Of a stretch of DNA of 64,000 nucleotides, positions 18,207-28,184 are shown in pieces. Source of the DNA: Oceanispirochaeta crateris (lineage in GTDB: Bacteria; Spirochaetota; Spirochaetia; DSM-2461); the NCBI RefSeq assembly GCF_008329965.1, contig NZ_CP036150.1:1364001-1428000 (forward strand), given 5' to 3'. The number at the start of each line of letters is the position of its first letter. The first letter of the stretch is position 1. The notes under the pieces are model-generated. The model worked only from the letters and a program-made list of their open reading frames with translations. It did no database searches and was not told the DNA's origin. Both the position numbers and the translations under genes were made by a program.

Positions 18207-20474
18207 ATGGCGGATCGCTCAAGCCCCCTGACATTAGTAGAAAACACTTACAAAAAAACAAGATTCAACTTGGAAATCATCAGAAAACGTCTGGCCAGAC
18301 CACTAACTCTGAGTGAAAAAATACTATTCGGACATCTCCAAAATCCAGAAAGCCAGGATCTAAGCAGATCAAAAAGCTTTCTCCTCCTCAAACCCGATAG
18401 AGTGGCTATGCAGGATGCCACGGCTCAGATGGCCATTCTCCAATTCATGCTCAGTGGAAAAGAGGAATCAGCCGTTCCGGCGACAGTTCACTGTGATCAT
18501 CTGATCAGGGCTTTCAAGGGTAATGAAGAAGATTTGAACCGTGCCAAAGCTGAAAACAAGGAAGTCTACGATTTCCTCTCTTCTGCTTCAAGCCGGTACA
18601 ACATAGGTTTCTGGGAACCGGGAGCGGGTATAATTCATCAGATTATTCTGGAAAACTACGCCTTCCCTGGAGGAATGATGATCGGTACAGATTCTCACAC
18701 CCCCAATGCGGGAGGTCTGGGAATGATTGCCAGCGGTGTCGGTGGAGCAGATGCTTCAGATGTCATGGCCGGCTTGCCCTGGGAAGTAAAGAATCCCGGA
18801 ATCGTCGGTGTAAAACTGACAGGCTCTCTTAGCGGGTGGACTTCCGCCAAGGATATTATCATCAAACTCCTTGAAATTCTCACAGTCAAAGGTGGAACAA
18901 ATAGAATAATCGAATATTTTGGTGAGGGCTGTGAAAGCATCAGCTGTACAGGAAAAGCCACCATTACCAATATGGGGGCAGAACTAGGTGCAACCTGTTC
19001 TCTCTTTCCTTTTGATGCCAAAATGGCAGCCTTCCTGGAATCGACTGGAAGACAGCCTCTGGCATCTGCCGCTGAGAAAAATATTGATATTCTTTGTGCC
19101 GACGAAGAAGTGTCATTGAATCCTACTGAATTTTATGACCAGCTCATCGAAATAAATTTGAGTGAACTGGAACCACAGATTACAGGACCTCACTCACCCG
19201 ATGCGGTAAGCTCCCTCTCTGAGATGAAGCAGAAAGCGGCACGGGAAGGATGGCCTACGAATCTGACTGCAGCCTTGATTGGTAGTTGTACCAATTCGTC
19301 CTATGAAGACATCGACAGATCTGCATCTATTGTGGCCCAGGCTTTAGAAAAAGGGATAAAACCAGCCCTCCCCCTCCTTATCTCACCGGGTTCTCAACTC
19401 GTGAAAGAGACACTGGAAAGAGACGGTCAGATGGAGATACTGATCAAAGGGGGTGCCACTATCCTGTCCAACTCCTGCGGACCATGCATTGGACAATGGC
19501 AGAGAGAAGACATTGAAAAAGGTGTCAAAAACAGTCTGGTAAATAGTTTCAATAGGAATTTCAGAGGAAGAAATGACGGAAATCCCGAGACTCTTTCTTT
19601 TATAGCAAGCCCCGAGATGGTCACCATCATGGGGATAACAGGCAAACTGGATTTTAATCCGATTTCAGATACAGTCACTAACGAAAAAGGAGAGAGTGTC
19701 AAGTTTGACCCACCCCGGGGCGATGAGCTCCCTTTAAAAGGGTACAAAGATAGTAAATCCGGATTTCAACCGCCAGCTGGTAAGGATACAAAAGTCATTG
19801 TTGCCGATGATTCAGAACGCCTGCAATTATTAACTCCCTTTGCACCCTGGAATGGTAAAGATCCTGTTGATCTTCCTCTGCTGTGCAAAGCCAAGGGCAA
19901 ATGTACTACTGACCACATCAGCCCGGCAGGTCCCTGGTTGAAATTTAGAGGTCATCTGGACAAGATTTCTGACAATATGCTTAGTGGTGCAGTCAATGCC
20001 TTTACTGGTGAAACAGGCAAGGGTAAAAACCTTATTAGCGGTGAACAATCCAAGTCTTTTTCAGAAAATGCCCGGTCATACAAGAAGGAAGGTCTGTCAT
20101 TCATCATCGTAGGAGATGAAAACTATGGTGAAGGTAGCAGCAGAGAACATGCAGCCATGAGCCCACGTCTTTTGGGTTGCGGTGCCGTTCTTGTAAAAAG
20201 TTTTGCACGGATTCATGAAACAAACCTCAAGAAACAGGGTCTTTTGGCTTTAAGCTTCGAAAACCCCGATGATTATGAGAAAATCCGTGAAGATGACAGA
20301 ATTTCCTTGGAGGGTGTGACGAAGCTTGCTCCCTCCTCTTCTATTAAGGTGATCCTCAACCATGCAGATGGCTCAAAAGAGTCATTTACAGCAGTCCACA
20401 CCTTAAATGAAGAGCAGATTCGCTGGTTTAAGGCTGGTTCTGCTTTGAATCTTTTGAGAGAAGAGAAATACTAA
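18207..20474 (+). CDS. acn: Aconitate hydratase, mitochondrial type
   Basis: Protein of 755 residues, the size of mitochondrial aconitase and smaller than E. coli AcnA or AcnB. Motifs in order: VAMQDATAQM, HCDHLI, GTDSHTPNAGGLG, then the three [4Fe-4S] Cys in IGSCTNSS (about 360) and NSCGPCIG (about 422 and 425), and the swivel domain with GDENYGEGSSREHAA. It converts citrate to isocitrate. AAGGAG lies 5 nt before the ATG. The gene is monocistronic, with its own promoter, leader and terminator. No citrate synthase or isocitrate dehydrogenase gene is nearby. Confidence 0.95.
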   Translation: MADRSSPLTLVENTYKKTRFNLEIIRKRLARPLTLSEKILFGHLQNPESQDLSRSKSFLLLKPDRVAMQDATAQMAILQFMLSGKEESAVPATVHCDHLIRAFKGNEEDLNRAKAENKEVYDFLSSASSRYNIGFWEPGAGIIHQIILENYAFPGGMMIGTDSHTPNAGGLGMIASGVGGADASDVMAGLPWEVKNPGIVGVKLTGSLSGWTSAKDIIIKLLEILTVKGGTNRIIEYFGEGCESISCTGKATITNMGAELGATCSLFPFDAKMAAFLESTGRQPLASAAEKNIDILCADEEVSLNPTEFYDQLIEINLSELEPQITGPHSPDAVSSLSEMKQKAAREGWPTNLTAALIGSCTNSSYEDIDRSASIVAQALEKGIKPALPLLISPGSQLVKETLERDGQMEILIKGGATILSNSCGPCIGQWQREDIEKGVKNSLVNSFNRNFRGRNDGNPETLSFIASPEMVTIMGITGKLDFNPISDTVTNEKGESVKFDPPRGDELPLKGYKDSKSGFQPPAGKDTKVIVADDSERLQLLTPFAPWNGKDPVDLPLLCKAKGKCTTDHISPAGPWLKFRGHLDKISDNMLSGAVNAFTGETGKGKNLISGEQSKSFSENARSYKKEGLSFIIVGDENYGEGSSREHAAMSPRLLGCGAVLVKSFARIHETNLKKQGLLALSFENPDDYEKIREDDRISLEGVTKLAPSSSIKVILNHADGSKESFTAVHTLNEEQIRWFKAGSALNLLREEKY

Positions 20475-20492
20475 TTAAGATTAAGTATAAAA

Positions 20493-20524
20493 CTCCCGGA
20501 GAAATCCGGGAGAGTTTATTTTTC
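20493..20524. terminator. Bidirectional terminator between acn and the K+ channel gene
   Basis: Stem CTCCCGGA (20493-20500) and TCCGGGAG (20505-20512) with a GAAA tetraloop; A/T flanks extend it. A T-rich tract follows on both strands. On the plus strand the T-tract lies in the last codons of the convergent channel gene. Confidence 0.85.
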
Positions 20525-21532
20525 TCTTGAAAAGTTCAAGAGAGACTTATGCTGCTCCTCACTACCCATAGCCATCAGAATATCTCCTTCCTCCAATTCA
20601 ATGGTAGAAATGGTACTCCTGTTGGTCTGATTGCTCCTAAGAACACCTTGTGCATTTAAAATCCCAATAACTACGGCACCGGTATATTGTCCTATATTGC
20701 TCTCCCTAAGAGACTTCCCAATCAATCCCGATCCTTTTTCCAGGGTACAGGCTTCGATATGGATGGCATCACTCTCACCGGATGAAATAGTCTCTAAGAA
20801 GTGCATAACTTCGGGCTTTATGCTCACTGTGGCCAACTGCTTTCCAGCGATGGCTTTTGGAGTAATGACCCTATTGGCACCGGCTTTTTTCAATTTCAAG
20901 ACAGTCCTTTTCAGGGAGGCTCTGGATACAATTTGAAGATTTGAATTCATCTGCCGTGCCGTCAAAACGGTGAATACGTTTTGCGGATCCTCTGGAAGAC
21001 AACTGATCAATCCCCTGGCCTTCATGATTTTAGCCTGTTCCAGGATTTCCTCTTCAGAGGCATCCCCCTCAATCATGACATAATCTGAGAACCGGGCTCT
21101 GTCGCCTTCGCTCAGGCTAAGATCCACAATGACGAAGGGAATCTTATGACGATTAAGCTCTTCCGCCGTCTCTTTTCCGACTTCGCCAAATCCACAAATA
21201 ATAAAATGATCTTTCATCTGCATTAAAAAATGTTTCATTCTTCTCTCCCTCATTGCATGAAGCAGCTGCCCTTCAAACAGAAAAGACATCAAGGTTGTAA
21301 TTATGTATCCTATGACCAGTAGACTCACCAAAATGAGGAAGATCGTGAAATATCGTCCTCCCGTGGATAAAGGATTCACTTCTCCGAAACCTACGGTAGA
21401 AATGGTCACAAAGGTCATATACAGGCTATCACTGAAAGACCAACCTTCCAGAACAATATATCCAGCTACGCCGGAAAAAATAAGAGAGAATATCAGCCCC
21501 AGGGCCAAGAGGAACCTTTGATAAGGAGTCAT
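20516..21532 (-). CDS. Two-helix potassium channel with RCK (TrkA-N/TrkA-C) domains
   Basis: Protein of 338 residues: TM1 (about 8-29), pore helix and selectivity filter TVGFGE (46-51), TM2 (about 61-88), then a Rossmann RCK domain starting HFIICGFGEVGKETAEEL (about 107) and a TrkA-C domain (about 235-330). The layout is that of MthK-type ligand-gated K+ channels, which open on Ca2+ or nucleotide binding. The filter has Phe in place of the usual Tyr, a variant known in working channels. Its ATG overlaps the hrpA stop by 4 nt (ATGA) with an AAGGAG inside hrpA, so it is translationally coupled. Confidence 0.92.
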   Translation of the reverse strand: MTPYQRFLLALGLIFSLIFSGVAGYIVLEGWSFSDSLYMTFVTISTVGFGEVNPLSTGGRYFTIFLILVSLLVIGYIITTLMSFLFEGQLLHAMRERRMKHFLMQMKDHFIICGFGEVGKETAEELNRHKIPFVIVDLSLSEGDRARFSDYVMIEGDASEEEILEQAKIMKARGLISCLPEDPQNVFTVLTARQMNSNLQIVSRASLKRTVLKLKKAGANRVITPKAIAGKQLATVSIKPEVMHFLETISSGESDAIHIEACTLEKGSGLIGKSLRESNIGQYTGAVVIGILNAQGVLRSNQTNRSTISTIELEEGDILMAMGSEEQHKSLLNFSREK

Positions 21533-24500
21533 AACATTACCTGCAGATTCTCAACCCTCTTTTCGATCCTCTCATCAGATACTTTTTCCTTCGTTTTCAT
21601 CTCCTGAGCAAAGAGAAAGATTTTGTACTCTTGAAAATACCACCACAGAGCATCCACTTCGCACCGTCTCTCAGGAGAGATCCATTCTGGTAGACCCAGG
21701 ACAATCTTCTCATAGCGGTTCCAGTACCTTCTAAATCGGGCTTCCCGTTCTTCGTCTTTGACCGGATCAAGGATACCTTTTTCTGTACGGATCCTTATGA
21801 GTTTCATATATCTAATCAATTCATTCAGCTTTTCTGAGGGATAGAGTTCAATAAAATTTTTCGGAATCAATTCTTCAAGTTCCTGTCTTCTGGATTCTAT
21901 ATATTTCATGGCCCTCCCTTTGCGCTGAGCCTGTGAAAGAAAGAGCCTGATACTCTTAAACTCTTGGATAATCAATTTTGTCTGTTTATAAAGGATCTCT
22001 GCTCTCTGATACAATTCGGGTGCCGTTTTTTTAACAAGAGACTGAAAGGCCTTCTCCTTTCGAACTGGTTTTGATGCAATATCAAGGAAGACACGATTCC
22101 AGATCTGCCTTTCAAGCTCTTTCAATCCTCCTAAATAGGCAGCTCCATCCTGAAATGGAAATTCATTAGCCAATTCTTGCTTGAAAGACCTGACTTCTTT
22201 GGCAAAACTCAGTCGTAAAAGCAGGGCGACACCCTTATGATGAATATCGGCAGCCTCTTCCTTATCCTCGAGAAGGACAATGGCCGCACTGTCATCACCA
22301 CAATCTTTTAAAGCCGGAAAGAGCCTAAAAAGAACCCCTTTCTTAGCTGTCTTGCTAATTTCTTCCGGAAGGGTTTCAAAATCCCAGCTCTTTATGCCCG
22401 ATCGTTCCCATTCTTTTCTGCTGTTTTTCAGGACTCTGCTGTCGATTGTCGCTTCATGCTTTTTAAAAAGGACTTCCGTGTCTCTGGCCGATTCGATCAC
22501 CTGTCCCCGTTCATCAGTCACAGCAATTCTGATTTTCAGATGTTCCGGCAGGGCGGACTCATCCCAATCATCCAGAGGCACATTGATTCCCCATTCTTTA
22601 TAGATGAATTCACTGAGCGCACGAGTCAGGCGTTGATCATCCTGAAGCTCCATATTTTTAATAATTTCATCCACCGTTGCATTAACGGGAGTCAGCTGTT
22701 TCCTTGTTTTTTTAGGCAACCCCTTTATCAGCGCGGTGATTCTGTCTCTGTGAAGACCGGGAATCACCCAATCCAATTGAGTGGGCTGTACCTTCGTAGC
22801 CTCCTGAAGAGGAATCTGAAGGGTGACTCCATCTTCATCCTTACCGGGTTCAAAATTATATTCAACAGAGACGTCCACATTTCCAATACTCAGTGTGTCT
22901 GGAAATTGAGCTAAAATATTATGATCAGCCTGTTCCTTCAGCAGCTCGGCTTCGCTGATGATGAGATAGTCCGGTCCTTTTTCTCTTAGAAGTTTTTCAA
23001 GAAGCCCAAGATCATAGACCTGGTTTCCAAGCCTCTGTTTATAGATGAGAAAGAGTTCTTCATCGGTGACCAAAAGATTCCGCCTTCTGATCTTGTTTTC
23101 CATATTCATGATGGAATCAATGAGACTTCTGTTTTTTTCAAGAAAGGGGAAGCTTTCAATATCCCGGATAGCTCCTTCCAGAAAAGCTCCTCGTATCATG
23201 AGGTCCGTAGCCTCTCCCGGATTCACCGGTCCATAAGGGACGGTCCCCTCGGCAATAATAAATCCGAAGAGCCGTTTCTGCCGAACTGCGATTACGGTTC
23301 CCTTGTCCTGAGACCAAACAGGGCTATGGTAGCTCTCTGTGACCAGATGAGCTCCCAGATCCTCAAGCCAGGCAGGGTCAATATTGGCAACAATGCGGCC
23401 GAAGAGCTTTGAGGTTTTGACAATTTCTCCACAGACGATCCAATCTCCGGCTCTTTTGCCCCCAAAGAGTCCGGAACCTGGAAAAATCATCAGTTCCCGA
23501 TTCCTGGTGGCCCTGTAGTAGACCTTCTCCTTTCTAAGGGCGATATGGGAGAGAAAACCGGAAAGGATAGATCGATGGATGGAAGGAAGATAGTTCTCTT
23601 CATTCCCTTCATAAGCCCGGACCTTATTGCCTTTTTCCTCCAGTTGCTGTTTCAACTGACGAAATATATCCTGCCACTCCCGCATCCTCCTGAAGGAGAT
23701 ATAATTTTCCTTACAGAATTTTCTCAAATGTCCAGTTTTTGTTGTGTCATAATTTTTCTCAAAATACCGCCAAATATTTAGACGGGTCATAAAATCTGAT
23801 TCGTCATGTCTGAATTTAGCATGAGCCTGATCGGCCGAACCCGCCTTATCCTGAGGCCTTTCCCTGGGATCATGGACATTCAATGAAGAGGCTATGATCA
23901 AAACATCCTCCAGGCAGCGTTCCTTAGAGGCTTCTAGAATGACCCTTGCCAACCGAGGGTCTATGGGCATGGATGCCATGGTCCTTCCTAGATGAGTCAG
24001 GGTATAGCTTTGATTCTTTCCACCACCCTTTTTTTCTACAGCGGCCAACTCTAAAAGGGTCTTATATCCGTCACTGATCCCCGTGGAAGTGGGAGGATCT
24101 ATGAAGGGAAAAGCTCCCGGATCACCCAGCTTCAAGGAGAGCATCCTCAAAATGACCTCTGCTAGATTGGTCCGTAATATTTCTGCGGGGGTAAACTCCT
24201 GACGGCTTTCAAAATCTTCTTCCGTATAAAGACGGACACAAATTCCATTCTCCACACGCCCGCAACGCCCTTTTCTCTGATCCGCACTACTCCGGGAAAT
24301 GGCCATGACAGGCAGGGCAAACGTACCTGTGGAAGGATAATACTGTGCCAGCCTGGCCATCCCCGTATCGATTACATATTTAATTCCCGGAATGGTCAAA
24401 GACGTTTCGGCGACATTGGTGGAGACGATGATTTTTCTGTTCCCGGATGAAGCAAAGACTTTTTTTTGATCTGACGAGGATAATCTGGCGTATAAGGGGA

Positions 24501-25503
24501 GGATGAGGGCTCCCTTCTGCTGTCCCGAGAGGATATCGCAACACTCACGGATATCCTGCTCTGTGGGCATGAAGATCAACAGGTCTCCCTGGGAATCTCT
24601 TGAAATCAGGCGATTTGCCGCTGTTGCCGCTCTTTCGGCCAACGATCCTTCTTCACTGTAGTCTTCCTTATCATAGCGAACTTCTACAGGATATGTTCTT
24701 CCCGAAACTTCAATGACCGGTGCGTTATCAAAAGCCTGTGAGAATTTTTTTGTATCGATAGTGGCGGATGTTATAACCAGCTTCAGATCTTTTCTTTTTT
24801 TTAAAAGTTGCCTGAGGTACCCTAAAATAAAGTCAATATTCAGACTCCGTTCATGAGCCTCATCGATGATGAGGGTGTCATATTCATTGAGGAATGCGTC
24901 CCTTTGAGTCTCGGCCAGAAGGATTCCATCAGTCATGATTTTTATGGTGCTGCTGGCCTTGTCTTTATCCTGAAAACGAATTTTATATCCCACACTCTGG
25001 CCAACTGGTTCACCCAGTTCCTGGGCAATCCTTTCTGCCACAGTCAAGGCGGCAATCCTGCGGGGCTGGGTACATCCGATTTTCCCTTCTATACCCCTAC
25101 CGGCGGCCATACAAAATTTGGGAATCTGGGTTGTTTTACCACTCCCGGTTTCTCCCGCAAGAACGACGACCTGATGATCTCTTATGGTCTTGATAATCTC
25201 ATCTTTCCGGGAAGTTATAGGCAGGTCAGGATTCCAGTTGTATCTGGTTTTACGAAGTAGGCGCCTCTGTTTCTCTTCCAGAGAACTCTGTATTTTGCCC
25301 TTGAAGCTGATCAGCTCCTGTGAATCTTCCATAAGCTCTGTTTTTTTTTCCAGGCGGTATAAATCTCTGCGTAAAGAGTGAAAATCACAGCCCCGAACTC
25401 TCTTAAGATCCCTTTGCAGGGGAATGATGAGAGGATTGATCACTTTACCATTCTGTTTTTTAGCTCTTTTACCATGAGATGACGTTTTATCAAAATCAGA
25501 CAT
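21529..25503 (-). CDS. hrpA: ATP-dependent RNA helicase HrpA (DEAH box)
   Basis: Protein of 1324 residues, like E. coli HrpA (about 1300). Motifs: Walker A GETGSGKTTQ (117-126), TQPRRIAA, DEAH (about 215), SAT, then the C-terminal helicase lobe with STNVAETSLTIPGIKYVID and QRKGRCGR, an HA2/ratchet region and OB fold, and the long DUF3418 C-terminus specific to HrpA. In E. coli it processes fimbrial mRNA and rescues stalled ribosomes. The gene is first of a two-gene unit with the K+ channel gene. Confidence 0.95.
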   Translation of the reverse strand: MSDFDKTSSHGKRAKKQNGKVINPLIIPLQRDLKRVRGCDFHSLRRDLYRLEKKTELMEDSQELISFKGKIQSSLEEKQRRLLRKTRYNWNPDLPITSRKDEIIKTIRDHQVVVLAGETGSGKTTQIPKFCMAAGRGIEGKIGCTQPRRIAALTVAERIAQELGEPVGQSVGYKIRFQDKDKASSTIKIMTDGILLAETQRDAFLNEYDTLIIDEAHERSLNIDFILGYLRQLLKKRKDLKLVITSATIDTKKFSQAFDNAPVIEVSGRTYPVEVRYDKEDYSEEGSLAERAATAANRLISRDSQGDLLIFMPTEQDIRECCDILSGQQKGALILPLYARLSSSDQKKVFASSGNRKIIVSTNVAETSLTIPGIKYVIDTGMARLAQYYPSTGTFALPVMAISRSSADQRKGRCGRVENGICVRLYTEEDFESRQEFTPAEILRTNLAEVILRMLSLKLGDPGAFPFIDPPTSTGISDGYKTLLELAAVEKKGGGKNQSYTLTHLGRTMASMPIDPRLARVILEASKERCLEDVLIIASSLNVHDPRERPQDKAGSADQAHAKFRHDESDFMTRLNIWRYFEKNYDTTKTGHLRKFCKENYISFRRMREWQDIFRQLKQQLEEKGNKVRAYEGNEENYLPSIHRSILSGFLSHIALRKEKVYYRATRNRELMIFPGSGLFGGKRAGDWIVCGEIVKTSKLFGRIVANIDPAWLEDLGAHLVTESYHSPVWSQDKGTVIAVRQKRLFGFIIAEGTVPYGPVNPGEATDLMIRGAFLEGAIRDIESFPFLEKNRSLIDSIMNMENKIRRRNLLVTDEELFLIYKQRLGNQVYDLGLLEKLLREKGPDYLIISEAELLKEQADHNILAQFPDTLSIGNVDVSVEYNFEPGKDEDGVTLQIPLQEATKVQPTQLDWVIPGLHRDRITALIKGLPKKTRKQLTPVNATVDEIIKNMELQDDQRLTRALSEFIYKEWGINVPLDDWDESALPEHLKIRIAVTDERGQVIESARDTEVLFKKHEATIDSRVLKNSRKEWERSGIKSWDFETLPEEISKTAKKGVLFRLFPALKDCGDDSAAIVLLEDKEEAADIHHKGVALLLRLSFAKEVRSFKQELANEFPFQDGAAYLGGLKELERQIWNRVFLDIASKPVRKEKAFQSLVKKTAPELYQRAEILYKQTKLIIQEFKSIRLFLSQAQRKGRAMKYIESRRQELEELIPKNFIELYPSEKLNELIRYMKLIRIRTEKGILDPVKDEEREARFRRYWNRYEKIVLGLPEWISPERRCEVDALWWYFQEYKIFLFAQEMKTKEKVSDERIEKRVENLQVML

Positions 25504-25730
25504 ATTATCCCATATTAGTCGGAATCACTGCTGCGGACAAGAGCGGTATTCCGTAGTTTTTCAATGAGCTCATTTTTGCTAGAAACCGATGTTTTCCGTA
25601 TGGAGGACCATCCTTTTTGTGGCTAGAGCCCGTGCTATATATCAGCTTATATATTGATATATTGAAAATCAGAAACTAAAGCAAATTAAATTCACTTGAT
25701 TACCACTTAACGAAAGTATAGTATACAATT
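25504..25730 (+). promoter_or_regulatory. Intergenic region with dinB promoter and an orphan inverted repeat
   Basis: Upstream of dinB, CTTGAT (about 25695-25700) and TATAGT with a 16-bp spacer form a plausible promoter; the start codon follows closely, leaving a very short leader. No LexA-type inverted repeat was recognised. Nearer hrpA, CGGAAT and ATTCCG (about 25520-25555) flank an inner GCT/AGC pair and are followed by a T-rich stretch on the plus strand; no gene ends there, so its role is unknown. Confidence 0.4.
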
Positions 25731-26822
25731 ATGAGAAAAATCATTCATGTAGACATGGATGCTTTCTATGCATCGGTAGAACAAAGAGACAATCCATCCT
25801 TACGGGGGAAACCGGTTGTAGTGGGAGGACCACCTAACAGCAGGGGGGTTGTTTCCACCTGCTCCTATGAGGCCAGAGTATATGGCATACATTCAGCTAT
25901 GCCTTCTGTTCAGGCCTACAAACTCTGTCCACATGCTATCTTTGTGTCTCATCACAATTTTGAAAAATACAAAGAAGCTTCAGATATCATCAGGAGTATT
26001 TTTTTTAGATACACAGACCTGGTTGAACCACTGAGTCTGGATGAAGCCTATCTGGATGTGACAGAAAACAAGGTGAATAATCCATCAGCTACCATGATTG
26101 CCCAGGAAATAAGACAAAAAATCTATGAAGAAACACAGCTCACGGCTTCTGCGGGAGTCTCTTTTAATAAATTTATAGCCAAAATAGCCTCGGATATACA
26201 AAAACCAAATGGTATGACGGTCATACGACCGCAGGAAGCAGAAGAGTTTATTGAAAAATTATCCATCCGTAAATTCTGGGGAATCGGCAAAAAGACGGAA
26301 GCCCGAATGAAATCCATGGGAATAGAGAATGGGTTCGATCTTAAAAAATTGGAAATGTATGAACTCCTGGAAGCCTTTGGTAAATCAGGGAGCTATTACT
26401 ACAATGCTGTAAGAGGCATAGATAACCGGCCAGTTGTACCAGAGCGCAGAAGAAAATCTTTGGGAAGAGAAAATACATTCACATCAGACCTGACAGACTC
26501 AGGTGAAATTATGTCAGAACTGGAGCAAATCAGTGCTCGAATTGAAGAAGACCTGAAGAGGCAGAACCTCCAGGCCAGACAATTGACATTGAAGGTGAAA
26601 TACCATGATTTCAGACTATGCACCCGATCCGTACAGAGTCCTACTGCATTAAAGAATAAGGATGATATCATCAGTCTTGTTCCGGGACTTTTAAAAAAAA
26701 CTGATGCAGGAGCCATCCCGGTCCGACTCCTTGGACTATCCCTGGGAAAGCTCCAGGGTGACTTATATAAAGAACCAGAGGCACAAATGGAATTGAACCT
26801 TTTTGCCTCTGAAACACCCTGA
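25731..26822 (+). CDS. dinB: DNA polymerase IV (Y-family)
   Basis: Protein of 363 residues with catalytic acidic residues Asp8 (HVDMDAF) and Asp104-Glu105 (SLDEAYLD), the YEAR motif (47-50), a helix-hairpin-helix thumb (KFWGIGKKTEARMKSMGI) and the little-finger domain. The C-terminus reads QMELNLF, matching the beta-clamp binding consensus. It performs error-prone translesion synthesis. The ribosome binding site is weak. It is followed after 49 bp by a TRIC-like gene. Confidence 0.95.
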   Translation: MRKIIHVDMDAFYASVEQRDNPSLRGKPVVVGGPPNSRGVVSTCSYEARVYGIHSAMPSVQAYKLCPHAIFVSHHNFEKYKEASDIIRSIFFRYTDLVEPLSLDEAYLDVTENKVNNPSATMIAQEIRQKIYEETQLTASAGVSFNKFIAKIASDIQKPNGMTVIRPQEAEEFIEKLSIRKFWGIGKKTEARMKSMGIENGFDLKKLEMYELLEAFGKSGSYYYNAVRGIDNRPVVPERRRKSLGRENTFTSDLTDSGEIMSELEQISARIEEDLKRQNLQARQLTLKVKYHDFRLCTRSVQSPTALKNKDDIISLVPGLLKKTDAGAIPVRLLGLSLGKLQGDLYKEPEAQMELNLFASETP

Positions 26823-26871
26823 TCATGACACTGCTGGAAAGCTTCTAAAATGATCTCTATAATACTCTATT

Positions 26872-27501
26872 ATGATTGAATATATTTTGGGTCAGGCAGC
26901 TGTGGCCGTGTTTGCCATCACCGGTGTTTTAGGGGCCATACGGAAAGACAGAGATATCCTCGGCCTCGTAGTATTGGGAGTGATCACTGCCATAGGGGGA
27001 GGAACACTCAGGGACACAATATTGAATACATCCGTGTTCTGGGTCCAAGATTTTAACTATATATTAGTATCAATCATCGCCTCTGTTCTCATTTTCTTTC
27101 TATTGAAAATTTCAAAGATCAATGAGGCTAGATATAGAATGCTCCTCTACTTTGATGCCCTGGGAGTCGCCTACTTCTGCATTCAAGCCTTTGAAAAAAC
27201 CATAAACCTTGGATATTCTTACCCCGTGGCCCTCATTATGGCCATGATCACAGGAATGGGTGGAGGAGTGATGAGAGATGTACTGACGGGAAGACCTAAT
27301 CTTCTGATAACAAAAGAACTTTATGCCTCCCCAGCATTATTGGGAATTCTCTTGTATATTCTTTTAAAGCTGAATCTGCCGGACTCTCATATCCCTTCGA
27401 TCACAGCCATATCCTTCATATTCTTATTCCGTTCACTAGCTGTCTATTTTCATCTTCAGATGCCCTCCTGGTTGGTCAATAAAAGAGAGAATGACCAGTG
27501 A
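26872..27501 (+). CDS. Trimeric intracellular cation channel (TRIC/UPF0126, YadS-like) family protein
   Basis: Protein of 209 residues with about seven membrane segments in two internal repeats, each containing the family Gly-rich motif: GGGTLRD (about 43-49) and GMGGGVMRD (about 122-130). Prokaryotic TRIC homologues form trimeric K+-permeable channels. No ribosome binding site of note; an ATGA overlap with maf at 27498 couples the two. Physiological role in bacteria is unclear. Confidence 0.9.
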   Translation: MIEYILGQAAVAVFAITGVLGAIRKDRDILGLVVLGVITAIGGGTLRDTILNTSVFWVQDFNYILVSIIASVLIFFLLKISKINEARYRMLLYFDALGVAYFCIQAFEKTINLGYSYPVALIMAMITGMGGGVMRDVLTGRPNLLITKELYASPALLGILLYILLKLNLPDSHIPSITAISFIFLFRSLAVYFHLQMPSWLVNKRENDQ

Positions 27502-28088
27502 CTCATCCTGCAATCCATCTAGCCTCGGGTTCTCCCAGAAGAAAACTGCTAATAGAACAGATGGGTCTGACCTGCCAGGTCGTGAGAATACAGGCAGAAG
27601 AACCCATGGACCAGAGTCGTCATGCTGCTGATCTGGCAATAGATTTATCAGAACTCAAGATGAAGGCCTGTTTGGATCAGAAACCAGAGCTGGCAAAGTA
27701 CGCTTGGATTCTAACAGCAGATACACTGATAGCCCTGGATGATGAGAAGATAGGCAAGCCTGACGATAGACAGCAAGCAAGAAAAATTCTATCCCGTCTT
27801 CAGGGACGTACCCATCAAGTTATATCAGCCTTCAGTGTGTATTCACCCTTGAGCAAAACTTTTATCTCAGACCTAGAAAGTACTGATGTTACCTTCAGCT
27901 CAATGGATCAAATGGAGATTGAATCCTACCTTGATACAAAGGAGTGGCAAGGAGTCGCCGGCGCTTACAGAATACAAGGGTGCGGAGGCAAATATGTTTC
28001 TTCCCTCAATGGGACATTCTACAATGTTATGGGGTTGCCAATAAATCGATTCTATGCCATCTTAAGGTTGCTGAATTTCAGCAACTAA
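27498..28088 (+). CDS. maf: Maf family nucleoside triphosphate pyrophosphatase
   Basis: Protein of 196 residues with the phosphate-binding LASGSPRRKLL motif at the N-terminus, the catalytic Asp75 in LTADT and a GVAGAYRIQGCGG segment near the C-terminus, all typical of Maf. These enzymes hydrolyse non-canonical or modified NTPs (dTTP/UTP or m7GTP type) to the monophosphate and inhibit septation when overproduced. Subtype (YhdE or YceF) is not clear by eye. It overlaps the preceding TRIC-like gene by 4 nt. Confidence 0.92.
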   Translation: MTHPAIHLASGSPRRKLLIEQMGLTCQVVRIQAEEPMDQSRHAADLAIDLSELKMKACLDQKPELAKYAWILTADTLIALDDEKIGKPDDRQQARKILSRLQGRTHQVISAFSVYSPLSKTFISDLESTDVTFSSMDQMEIESYLDTKEWQGVAGAYRIQGCGGKYVSSLNGTFYNVMGLPINRFYAILRLLNFSN

Positions 28089-28184
28089 TTTTCCGGCTGC
28101 AAAAGATTTGCTTGATAAATCTTTACTGTAGCTGAGACTAAGCGAAGGACCACTTTATTTTTGAAAGTGGAAATAGGAGACTAC

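Noticed and set aside
18034-18231. Small 65-residue frame upstream of aconitase
   Set aside because: No ribosome binding site; it runs over the promoter and leader of acn and into its coding region in another frame.
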